NCBI GenBank assembly: GCA_036405495.1
Contig: DASWXL010000148.1
Coordinates: 1 to 26,285 of the forward strand
DNA: 26,285 nucleotides
DNA from: DASWTL01 sp036405495
GTDB lineage: Bacteria; Bacteroidota; Bacteroidia; Sphingobacteriales; Sphingobacteriaceae
Reading direction: 5' to 3'
The first letter of the stretch is position 1. Every line of letters begins with the position of its first letter. The notes below the pieces were generated by a model that worked only from the letters and a program-made list of their open reading frames with translations, had not been told where the DNA came from and did no database searches. Both the position numbers and the translations under genes were made by a program. Positions 15,520-21,291 of the stretch are shown piece after piece.

Positions 15520-15550
15520 CAATATTCGGGATTTAAAATTATTAATGCAA
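15520..15550 (-). promoter_or_regulatory. Probable promoter of the tRNA-Asn pair
   Basis: The minus strand has TTG (15550-15548), then 20 nt, then GAATATTG (15527-15520), followed by CAGTCCC. The -7 box is only a partial match to TAnnTTTG, but the spacing and the CAGTCCC block equal those at the rpsL promoter. The sequence gcaatattcg is repeated at 15519-15528 and 15547-15556, so each promoter element lies in one copy. Confidence 0.5.
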
Positions 15551-15578
15551 TATTCGCACTGCATTTTTTTTATCATTT

Positions 15579-16499
15579 ATGAGCTTAGTAGTTATAGGAA
15601 CTGTGGCATTTGACGCCATTGAAACTCCTTTCGGAAAGACAGACAAAATTGTGGGCGGCGCAGCAACGTACGCTAGCCTGGCCGCCTCCTATTTTTATAA
15701 CAAGGTGAAGATCGTTGGTGTTGTAGGCGACGACTTCCATCAGGAAGACATCCAGGACTTTAAGAATCACGGCATCGATGTGGAAGGCTTGCAGATCAAG
15801 GAAGGCGAAAAATCATTCTTCTGGGCCGGCAAGTATCACAATGATATGAACAGCCGCGACACGTTGGCGACAGAGCTGAACGTTCTGGCTGATTTTGACC
15901 CTGTCATTCCGGATTCTTATCAGGACTGCGAATATTTGCTGCTGGGCAATCTTACCCCTCAGATCCAGCAAACAACAATTAATCGCTTAAAGAACCGGCC
16001 GAAACTGATCGTTTTAGATACGATGAACTTCTGGATGGATGTGGCCCTTGACGACCTGCTTGAAACATTAAAGATGGTTGACGTGCTGACTATTAACGAT
16101 GCTGAAGCCAGACAGCTTTCTGGCGAGTACTCTTTAGTGAAAGCCGCCAGCAAGATCCTGCAGATGGGCCCTGAATATCTCATCATAAAAAAAGGCGAGC
16201 ACGGCGCCCTGCTGTTCCATCAGGATAAAGTATTCTCGGCTCCAGCCCTTCCGCTGGCCGAAGTATTCGATCCAACCGGAGCAGGCGACACCTTTGCCGG
16301 AGGCTTTATCGGCTACCTTGCAAAGGTAGGAACTATCAATTTTAACAACATGAAGAATGCTATTATCTACGGTTCTGCCTTAGCTTCTTTCTGCGTCGAA
16401 AAATTCGGAACCGAAAAAATTAAAAACCTTACCGAACAAGACGTTGCCGGACGAATTCGTGAATTCGTAAACCTAAGCAGTTTTGTGATCGAACAATAA
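15579..16499 (+). CDS. PfkB/ribokinase-family sugar kinase
   Basis: This 306-residue kinase of the ribokinase fold phosphorylates a sugar or nucleoside with ATP. Seen are the N-terminal strand LVVIGTVAFDAIETPFG, the substrate-binding GGAATYASLAASYF, and the C-terminal signature DPTGAGDTFAGGFIGYLA with the catalytic Asp of GAGD. NDAEARQLSG and YLIIKKGEHGALLF are the usual ATP-site blocks. The substrate cannot be told from sequence or neighbours. It is transcribed alone, divergent from the tRNA-Asn unit and convergent with the cytochrome b5-like gene. Confidence 0.9.
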   Translation: MSLVVIGTVAFDAIETPFGKTDKIVGGAATYASLAASYFYNKVKIVGVVGDDFHQEDIQDFKNHGIDVEGLQIKEGEKSFFWAGKYHNDMNSRDTLATELNVLADFDPVIPDSYQDCEYLLLGNLTPQIQQTTINRLKNRPKLIVLDTMNFWMDVALDDLLETLKMVDVLTINDAEARQLSGEYSLVKAASKILQMGPEYLIIKKGEHGALLFHQDKVFSAPALPLAEVFDPTGAGDTFAGGFIGYLAKVGTINFNNMKNAIIYGSALASFCVEKFGTEKIKNLTEQDVAGRIREFVNLSSFVIEQ

Positions 16500-16511
16500 C
16501 AAATTGCGGCA

Positions 16512-16547
16512 GGCAGCAGGCGCTTAAAGGATCGATCGCCTGCTGCC
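16512..16547. terminator. Stem-loop between the convergent PfkB and cytochrome b5-like genes
   Basis: ggcagcaggcg (16512-16522) pairs perfectly with cgcctgctgcc (16537-16547), an 11-bp GC-rich stem with a 14-nt loop. There is no T tract on either strand, so it is at best an atypical terminator; it may protect the 3' ends of both transcripts. Confidence 0.4.
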
Positions 16548-16563
16548 GATCTGCCAGCTACTA

Positions 16564-16800
16564 TCAGCAAAGCCTTCCAACGATCTCAAACCGCTCAAAA
16601 ACCTGTGCGGTATGCGGAGCATCCTTTAGTTCATCGGTAAGATCCTGCCCTGCCCAGTGCTCATAATGTTTTCCGTTATTCCAGAGGCGGCTTCTGCTCA
16701 CATCATAGATTTTTCCTTTATAGGCGATCCATACTTCAGGCTTATCCTGGCCATTTCTTAAAGCCAGCTGGCCACGTGTGTAATTGGGCAGGTCGGTCAT
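16564..16800 (-). CDS. Small cytochrome b5-like heme-binding domain protein
   Basis: This 78-residue single-domain protein matches the cytochrome b5-like heme/steroid-binding group: YTRGQLALRNGQDKPEVWIA (strand region), YKGKIYDVSRSRLW, then GKHYEHWAGQDLTDELKDAP with candidate axial histidines, and HTAQVFERFEIVGRL. There is no signal peptide or membrane segment, so a cytosolic location is expected. The redox partner is unknown. The start has A-rich sequence upstream, and a palindrome taaaca-ct-tgttta (16852-16865) lies 52 nt before it, a possible operator. Confidence 0.8.
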   Translation of the reverse strand: MTDLPNYTRGQLALRNGQDKPEVWIAYKGKIYDVSRSRLWNNGKHYEHWAGQDLTDELKDAPHTAQVFERFEIVGRLC

Positions 16801-17042
16801 GGTGGTTAAAAAGCAAAGAAACGCATATTCTGTAAATCAGGACGAGGTAAGTAAACACTTGTTTAGATTTTTGGTCAGTGTGTAGTAAAACGTGTGCATC
16901 AAATCCCGGACAGTACCCTCGGTTTCCAACCGCCTATCTTCAGATTATTTGATTACATCAGCTAATAACACAGCGGATGGCTCTAAAACCCAGCTTTTCA
17001 AATTTTGGAACAATCTACGACAGAAGTAAACAGAAAAGCGTA
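16801..17042. other. Gene-free spacer upstream of the cytochrome b5-like gene
   Basis: No coding frame with family resemblance is visible. Besides the palindrome at 16852-16865 I see no repeats, tRNA or terminator here. The stretch should hold the cytochrome b5-like promoter, but no full TTG-N20-TAnnTTTG match was found. Confidence 0.35.
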
Positions 17043-17113
17043 TAAAAAAGAAGAGCGTCTGGCGGGCACCTGACGCTCTTTCGTTATGATGAGTTTAGAA
17101 AAGGGGCTATTTA
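17043..17113 (-). repeat. Second copy of the sigma-factor 3' region and terminator
   Basis: This about 70-nt block nearly repeats 17203-17278 in the same orientation: stop codon TAA, a conserved 3' segment, then a hairpin. On the minus strand the stem AAGAGCGTC/GACGCTCTT (17080-17072 with 17059-17051) is followed by CTTTTTT. The loop core ggcgggcacc is the same in both copies. The homology ends at the TAA (17113-17111) at the border with a short open frame, as copy B ends at the sigma stop codon. Confidence 0.75.
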
Positions 17114-17194
17114 AAATGGAAAACTACCATTATCGTTTCCTGTTCTCTTTAATACATATACCGTGCCAACTTTGAAATTTAACGGAACTTTCAA
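17111..17194 (-). CDS. Possible 27-residue small ORF or decayed gene end between the two terminator copies
   Basis: From a TTG at 17194 the minus strand encodes MKVPLNFKVGTVYV and on to NDNGSFPF, ending at the TAA where the duplicated 3' block begins. An in-frame TGA sits two codons upstream. The nucleotides acgataatggt here resemble acgataacggt in the last part of the sigma gene, so it could be the worn-down end of a second sigma copy. A 23-codon ATG frame (17201-17130) overlaps it in another phase. No function is claimed. Confidence 0.2.
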   Translation of the reverse strand: MKVPLNFKVGTVYVLKRTGNDNGSFPF

Positions 17195-17202
17195 AAATCA
17201 TG

Positions 17203-17278
17203 TAAAAAAATAAAGAGCGTTCGGCGGGCACCGCAACGCTCTTTCGTTTATGATGAGTTTAGAAAAGGGGCTTATTTA
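17203..17278 (-). terminator. Sigma-factor terminator, first copy of the duplicated 3' block
   Basis: On the minus strand AAAGAGCGTT (17244-17235) pairs with AACGCTCTTT (17221-17212), a 10-bp stem, followed by ATTTTTTT. The loop includes the conserved GGTGCCCGCC. Relative to the copy at 17043-17113 one stem pair has changed on both sides (T-A here, C-G there), which keeps the fold. The block starts at the sigma stop codon. Confidence 0.85.
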
Positions 17279-17815
17279 ATCAAGCTCTGCATATACGGGC
17301 TTTCTTACACCGTTATCGTAGGGCTTCAGACTCTTCTTAAGCAGTTTGCGTGCCACATGTATACGGGTCTTTACTGTTCCGATCGGAATACCCAGGTAAT
17401 CTGCGATCTCATGATATTTATGTCCTTCAAAATACATGGTGAAAGGGACATAGTATTCTCCCGGAAGCTTCCCTAATGCCTGCTTGATATCATCCATGAT
17501 GAACTTCGACTCTCCCTGGTTCTTTGTTGAACTGAACACCAGATTCGCCGAAGAAATATCATCGGATTTAGTTACAAACGAACTGATCTTAACAAAACGA
17601 CGATAATTGTTGATGAAGGTATTTTTCATAATGGTATACAACCAGCCTTTAAGGTTTGTACCTTCTTTAAACTTGTTGTAATAGGTAATGGCTTTAACCA
17701 TTGTGTCCTGAACTAGATCGTTTGCGTCATCTGCGTCGTGTGTGAAATGAAGTGCATACATCTTCAGGGAGCTTGCCTGACGCATTACCATCGTGTTGAA
17801 TTCGATTTTTGTCAT
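17276..17815 (-). CDS. ECF-type RNA polymerase sigma factor
   Basis: This 179-residue sigma-70 family protein has region 2 at about 15-80 (YALHFTHDADDANDLVQDTM, NLKGWLYTIMKNTFINNYRR) and region 4 at about 120-170 (LGKLPGEYYVPFTMYFEGHK, IADYLGIPIGTVKTRIHVAR), with no region 3, so it is of the ECF group. It would direct RNA polymerase to a particular promoter set. No anti-sigma gene lies next to it: upstream is murB on the same strand with a 171-nt gap, downstream are its two terminator copies. Regulation is therefore probably transcriptional or through a distant partner. The linker SFVTKSDDISSANLVFSSTK between regions is fairly long. Confidence 0.92.
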   Translation of the reverse strand: MTKIEFNTMVMRQASSLKMYALHFTHDADDANDLVQDTMVKAITYYNKFKEGTNLKGWLYTIMKNTFINNYRRFVKISSFVTKSDDISSANLVFSSTKNQGESKFIMDDIKQALGKLPGEYYVPFTMYFEGHKYHEIADYLGIPIGTVKTRIHVARKLLKKSLKPYDNGVRKPVYAELD

Positions 17816-17925
17816 TGTGTTTAGGTTAAGTAAATGAACAATTTATTCTAATGGCTAAGCCAACTTTGTCGTTGATTTCCCTAACCTTGGCAAATGGTAT
17901 GCCTGTTTTTTTATCAGGCGATTTA

Positions 17926-17937
17926 ATTCTGCAGAAT
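17926..17937. promoter_or_regulatory. 12-bp perfect palindrome between murB and the sigma gene
   Basis: ATTCTGCAGAAT is a perfect 12-bp palindrome about 110 nt upstream of the sigma start and 50 nt after the murB stop. It looks like a dimer-binding operator, but I recognise no regulator for it. A short stem gcctg/caggc (17901-17905 with 17915-17919) lies next to it. Confidence 0.3.
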
Positions 17938-17986
17938 GAAATGATAAAAGCGCGAAACTTTATGTAGAATTAATAAAGCTGCACAG

Positions 17987-19003
17987 TTATATGATGTTTA
18001 CTTCACGCTCGAGATTAACGCCAAACCGATCTCTCACACTATTGATAATTTCCTCAGAAAGAGCATATACTTCATTTCCGGTAGCGCTACCATGATTGAC
18101 CAACACCAAAGCCTGGCTATTCCAGGTACCGGTGTTACCCACTTTCTTTCCCTTCCAGCCACATTTTTCAATTAACCAGCCAGCGGCCAGTTTAACCTTT
18201 CCATCAGGTAGTGAAAAGTGTACAATGTCCGGAAAAGTATACTGTAACTGTCTGAATTCTTCGATGGTAATCACCGGATTCTTGAAAAAGCTGCCGGCAT
18301 TACCAATGGTTGACGGGTCAGGAAGTTTGGCGACCCGGATATGTGAGACCACTTCCGAAATATCTTTTAGCGTCGGAACAGAAATCTGCCGGTTCTTAAG
18401 CTCCTGCTCAATTGCACCGTAACTCGTATTCAGATTGGGAATTGTCGACAATCGGAATGTCACTTTGGTTATAATAAACTCACCTGTGTAACCCGATTTA
18501 AAAATGCTATCGCGATAACCGAACCGGCATGCTTCTTTTGAGAACAACTTGAACTCCCCTGTTTTGATCTCAAAGGCCCTGCACTCAAAAAACACGTCTT
18601 TAAGTTCAACACCGTAAGCACCGATGTTTTGAATAGGAGATGCGCCCACCGAACCTGGGATAAGACTTAGGTTTTCCAGTCCGGCGAAATTCCTGTCCAC
18701 AGCATACATGACCAGATCGTGCCATACTTCACCGCCGCCAGCTTTTATATAGACCTGGTCATCTACTATGTGATGCTCCATTCCCCGGATATTCATCTTG
18801 ATAACCAACCCGTCAAAATCGCCCGTAAATAACATATTGCTGCCACCGCCGAGCACAAGCTTCCGTTCATCATGCCACCGCGGATCTTTGAATAGTTCGA
18901 TAAGATCCGATTCTGTATTGATTTCAGTATACCATCTGGCAATTGCCTCAACTCCAAAAGTATTAAGATTTTTTAGGGAAAAGTTTTCGAGTACCTGATG
19001 CAT
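17987..19003 (-). CDS. murB: UDP-N-acetylenolpyruvoylglucosamine reductase
   Basis: MurB is the FAD enzyme that reduces UDP-GlcNAc-enolpyruvate to UDP-MurNAc with NADPH, the second committed step of peptidoglycan synthesis in the cytosol. The 338-residue length fits type I MurB. Seen are the N-terminus SLKNLNTFGVEAIARWY, the FAD-binding VLGGGSNMLF, LSLIPGSVGASPIQNIGAYG, CRFGYRDSIFK (type I Tyr loop), the catalytic serine in GNAGSFFKNPV, and WLIEKCGWKGKKVG. It is the first minus-strand gene after the divergent CorC-like gene and is not in a mur cluster. Confidence 0.96.
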   Translation of the reverse strand: MHQVLENFSLKNLNTFGVEAIARWYTEINTESDLIELFKDPRWHDERKLVLGGGSNMLFTGDFDGLVIKMNIRGMEHHIVDDQVYIKAGGGEVWHDLVMYAVDRNFAGLENLSLIPGSVGASPIQNIGAYGVELKDVFFECRAFEIKTGEFKLFSKEACRFGYRDSIFKSGYTGEFIITKVTFRLSTIPNLNTSYGAIEQELKNRQISVPTLKDISEVVSHIRVAKLPDPSTIGNAGSFFKNPVITIEEFRQLQYTFPDIVHFSLPDGKVKLAAGWLIEKCGWKGKKVGNTGTWNSQALVLVNHGSATGNEVYALSEEIINSVRDRFGVNLEREVNII

Positions 19004-19138
19004 AAAGTGGTTGTTAAAAGCCCCGAATTTCGAATTTTTTATTCAACTATAAGTAATAAAGAATTAATCGCGACCGTCAAACGCATATAACCAACGCCTG
19101 TTTTTAAAAGCTGTACGTTCCTTGTATCTTTAACCCTG

Positions 19139-20416
19139 ATGGAGATCCTGATCATTCTGTTTCTGATTTTACTTAACGGCGTCTTTTCCATGAGCGAGAT
19201 CGCGCTGGTCTCTTCACGAAAGTTTAAACTAGAGAGCGAAGCAAAGAAAGGTAATCCCAACGCGCGGCGGGCGCTTGAACTATCGAACAAGCCTAACAAG
19301 TTCCTGTCAACAGTACAGATCGGCATTACACTCATCGGTATACTGACAGGTATCTTCAGCGGTGAAAAACTTACTGACGACCTGAGGGCGGCGATCAGCA
19401 GAGTCGGCCTTTTAGCCCCATACGCCGATTCGCTGGCTGTAACCGGCATCGTCATCATCATCACCTACTTTTCTCTCGTCTTTGGAGAACTGATTCCGAA
19501 ACGAATTGGCTTAAGCTTCCCGGAGAAAATTGCATCGGCCGTTGCCGGCCCTATGCAGGTGATCTCGCGAATTGCTAAACCGTTTATCTGGCTGTTGAGC
19601 AAAACCAACGACTTCGTGCTCGGGGTCTTCGGGATAAAGGAAAAAACTGATGGCATAGTAACGGAAGAAGAGATCCGGTCGATCATTAAGCAAAGTTCCG
19701 AAAGTGGCGAGATCCAGGAAATTGAACAGGACATTGTAAGGCGCGTGTTTGATCTCGGCGACCGAAAAGCGGGCGAGCTTATGACCCATCGCTCCGGCAT
19801 GGTTTGGTTTGATATAACGGATGGCTACAATCAGGTTAAAACGACTATCGAAAAAGAACCGCATTCAGTATATCCGGTCGTTGAAAAAAACCTCGACCAT
19901 ATCGTTGGCATTGTTTCCATTTCGGATCTTTTCATCAGTGACGAGAAAGCCGCTGCTTTCTCGCTTTACGATTATATCAGGAAGCCGTTGTATGTCCACG
20001 AAAACAGTCCGGCCTATCGTGTACTGGAGCAGTTTAGATCAAGCCGGGTGCACACTGCTTTTGTTGTAGACGAATATGGTGCCATGCAAGGCATTATTAC
20101 GATCAACGATATTTTCGACTCACTGGTCGGCGACGTCCTCGAATACGACCGTGAAGAATCGCCGATCACGCAGCGCGATGAAAACTCCTGGTTGGTTGAA
20201 GGGCAAATTCCCTACTATGAACTTATTGAGTACTTCAGCCTTGTTGACACTGAAGAGCCCGAAGGTTTCAATACGCTCGCCGGACTGATCCTCCATCTCA
20301 TGCATCATATTCCGGAAGCCGGAGAGAAAATACAGTGGAACGGGTTTGAATTGGAGATCGTCGATATGGACGACCGGCGTATTGACAAGGTGATGATCCG
20401 GCGCATCACCGGTTAA
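19139..20416 (+). CDS. DUF21/CBS/CorC-HlyC membrane protein (CNNM-like, hemolysin-type)
   Basis: This 425-residue protein has the standard order of the CNNM/CorC family: an N-terminal DUF21 membrane domain (MEILIILFLILLNGVFSMSE, TVQIGITLIGILTGIF, ITYFSLVFGELIPKRIGLSF), two CBS motifs (about 205-335; LMTHRSGMVWFDI, VVDEYGAMQGIITINDIFDS) and a C-terminal CorC_HlyC domain (SWLVEGQIPYYEL, FNTLAGLILHLMHHIPE). Such proteins are linked to magnesium or other divalent cation export or resistance; true hemolysis is not implied. It is divergent from murB and ends one base from the end of the next, opposing gene. Confidence 0.92.
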   Translation: MEILIILFLILLNGVFSMSEIALVSSRKFKLESEAKKGNPNARRALELSNKPNKFLSTVQIGITLIGILTGIFSGEKLTDDLRAAISRVGLLAPYADSLAVTGIVIIITYFSLVFGELIPKRIGLSFPEKIASAVAGPMQVISRIAKPFIWLLSKTNDFVLGVFGIKEKTDGIVTEEEIRSIIKQSSESGEIQEIEQDIVRRVFDLGDRKAGELMTHRSGMVWFDITDGYNQVKTTIEKEPHSVYPVVEKNLDHIVGIVSISDLFISDEKAAAFSLYDYIRKPLYVHENSPAYRVLEQFRSSRVHTAFVVDEYGAMQGIITINDIFDSLVGDVLEYDREESPITQRDENSWLVEGQIPYYELIEYFSLVDTEEPEGFNTLAGLILHLMHHIPEAGEKIQWNGFELEIVDMDDRRIDKVMIRRITG

Positions 20417-20417
20417 T

Positions 20418-20927
20418 TTAAATCCCCTTAGCCGGTGCCTTCAGGAAACTCCCAGTCAATATCAAATCAATTGCATGCACCATACGCTTGATCCTTAAAT
20501 CCTCCGTCTGCGCCGCTTCCATCCATTCTAAGTACTTTTCCTGCTCATTTTCAGGGAAGCTTTCGAAGTTTCTTAATGCCTTTGGCTCATCTTCCAAACA
20601 CATCAGAAAGTCGCTTTTGATGTTAATAGCCGGTACACCATCGGCGTATAGGACCACGGTTACCAGATCTCCGTGCTCCTTTTTGATCTTTTTACGTATC
20701 TCAGCTTTCACCGGAAGGAAAAGTTGTCCATTCCCCATCGGCATCAGGTGAAAATGACTGATCTCGTAGTCGTCAATAAAGCCGCTTACCTTTTTCCAGC
20801 CGAATGGATTTCTTTTCTCCTGCGGTATCTCCGGCAGCCGGGCGAATGTCCAGCCGCCTTTACCAGGAAATTTCTCCAGGAGTATCTTCTTATTAATTAA
20901 CGGTATCTGGTTTCTGCTCATTCTCAA
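20418..20927 (-). CDS. DUF1905 and YdeI/OmpD-associated two-domain protein
   Basis: This 169-residue protein combines an N-terminal DUF1905 barrel (KFPGKGGWTFARLP, KVSGFIDDYEISHFHLMPMG, FLPVKAEIRKKIKKEHGDLV) with a C-terminal helical YdeI/OmpD-associated segment (FLMCLEDEPKALRNFESFPE, YLEWMEAAQTEDLRIKR). The biochemical role is not known. The start could be 20927 or the next ATG at 20921. It lies just downstream of a strong hairpin with a T tract (20944-20974), so expression may be controlled by that element. It meets the CorC-like gene tail to tail with a single base between, without a visible terminator. Confidence 0.82.
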   Translation of the reverse strand: MRMSRNQIPLINKKILLEKFPGKGGWTFARLPEIPQEKRNPFGWKKVSGFIDDYEISHFHLMPMGNGQLFLPVKAEIRKKIKKEHGDLVTVVLYADGVPAINIKSDFLMCLEDEPKALRNFESFPENEQEKYLEWMEAAQTEDLRIKRMVHAIDLILTGSFLKAPAKGI

Positions 20928-20943
20928 TCCCTGGCTGATAAAA

Positions 20944-20974
20944 ATAAAAAAAGGCTTCGCAAATACGAAGCCTT
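20944..20974 (-). terminator. Minus-strand intrinsic terminator with no gene directly upstream
   Basis: On the minus strand AAGGCTTCG (20974-20966) pairs with CGAAGCCTT (20959-20951) around a 6-nt loop, followed by TTTTTTTATTTTT. The plus strand has no T tract after the stem. lpdA has its own terminator further upstream, so this one must end another transcript or act in the leader of the DUF1905 gene. Confidence 0.88.
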
Positions 20975-21150
20975 AACAGGAATACCATTCGATGCAGCTA
21001 ATTTCATCATCACACACACCCAATGCTCGCTGCCCGGCTTTCTTACATCATTACACAACTTCACACCCATTAAAGAAAACCGGAAAATGTGTCCCTGTAA
21101 GGTTTTCAACATTAAAGGCGCATCATTGTTCCGTGTCCAACAGATGCTTT
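20944..21150 (-). ncRNA. Candidate structured RNA of about 200 nt (unidentified)
   Basis: The stretch between the lpdA terminator and the DUF1905 gene has no credible protein but several minus-strand stems in a row: GCATC-TGTT...AACA-AT-GATGC (21147-21120), an 11-bp stem CCGGTTTTCTT/AAGAAAGCCGG (21083-21073 with 21044-21034), GCAGC/GCTGC (21033-20994 region), and the final terminator hairpin. The single odd position of the 11-bp stem is G.U on the minus strand and A.C on the plus strand, matching the terminator's polarity. Two related segments, AATGGGTGTG and ATTGGGTGTG each followed shortly by ATGATG, occur in the loop and beyond. It is either a free small RNA or a leader of the DUF1905 gene. 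It lacks the hallmarks I know of tmRNA, RNase P RNA or SRP RNA. Confidence 0.4.
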
Positions 21151-21227
21151 TTCAATATGGGTAGAAGTGTGTATTCATTCCGAAATCATCAAAAGAAAAA
21201 ATGCTTTTGAAGCGCAATGGCCGGGAC

Positions 21228-21266
21228 CAAAAAAAAACCGGGCTTTACATTCTGTAAAGCCCGGTT
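21228..21266 (-). terminator. Rho-independent terminator after lpdA
   Basis: A perfect 14-bp stem, aaccgggctttaca (21236-21249) with tgtaaagcccggtt (21253-21266), has a 3-nt loop and a run of T on the minus strand from the A tract at 21237-21229. It lies 25 nt past the lpdA stop codon. Confidence 0.95.
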
Positions 21267-21291
21267 AAAATCAAGCACCTTAGTAGAAAAA

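Noticed and set aside
16512..16547. Strong rho-independent terminator between PfkB and cytochrome b5-like genes
   Set aside because: The stem is strong but has no T tract on either strand, so it is kept only as a low-confidence stem-loop.
20924..21112. 62-residue minus-strand open frame in the lpdA-DUF1905 gap
   Set aside because: It runs through the terminator hairpin and its T tract, shows no domain, and is better explained as part of a non-coding RNA region.
20944..21150. tmRNA, RNase P RNA, SRP RNA or a known riboswitch
   Set aside because: I find no tRNA-like ends with a tag frame, no RNase P core sequence, no SRP tetraloop motif and no riboswitch core that I recognise; 6S-like RNA cannot be excluded but the long closing helix is not evident.
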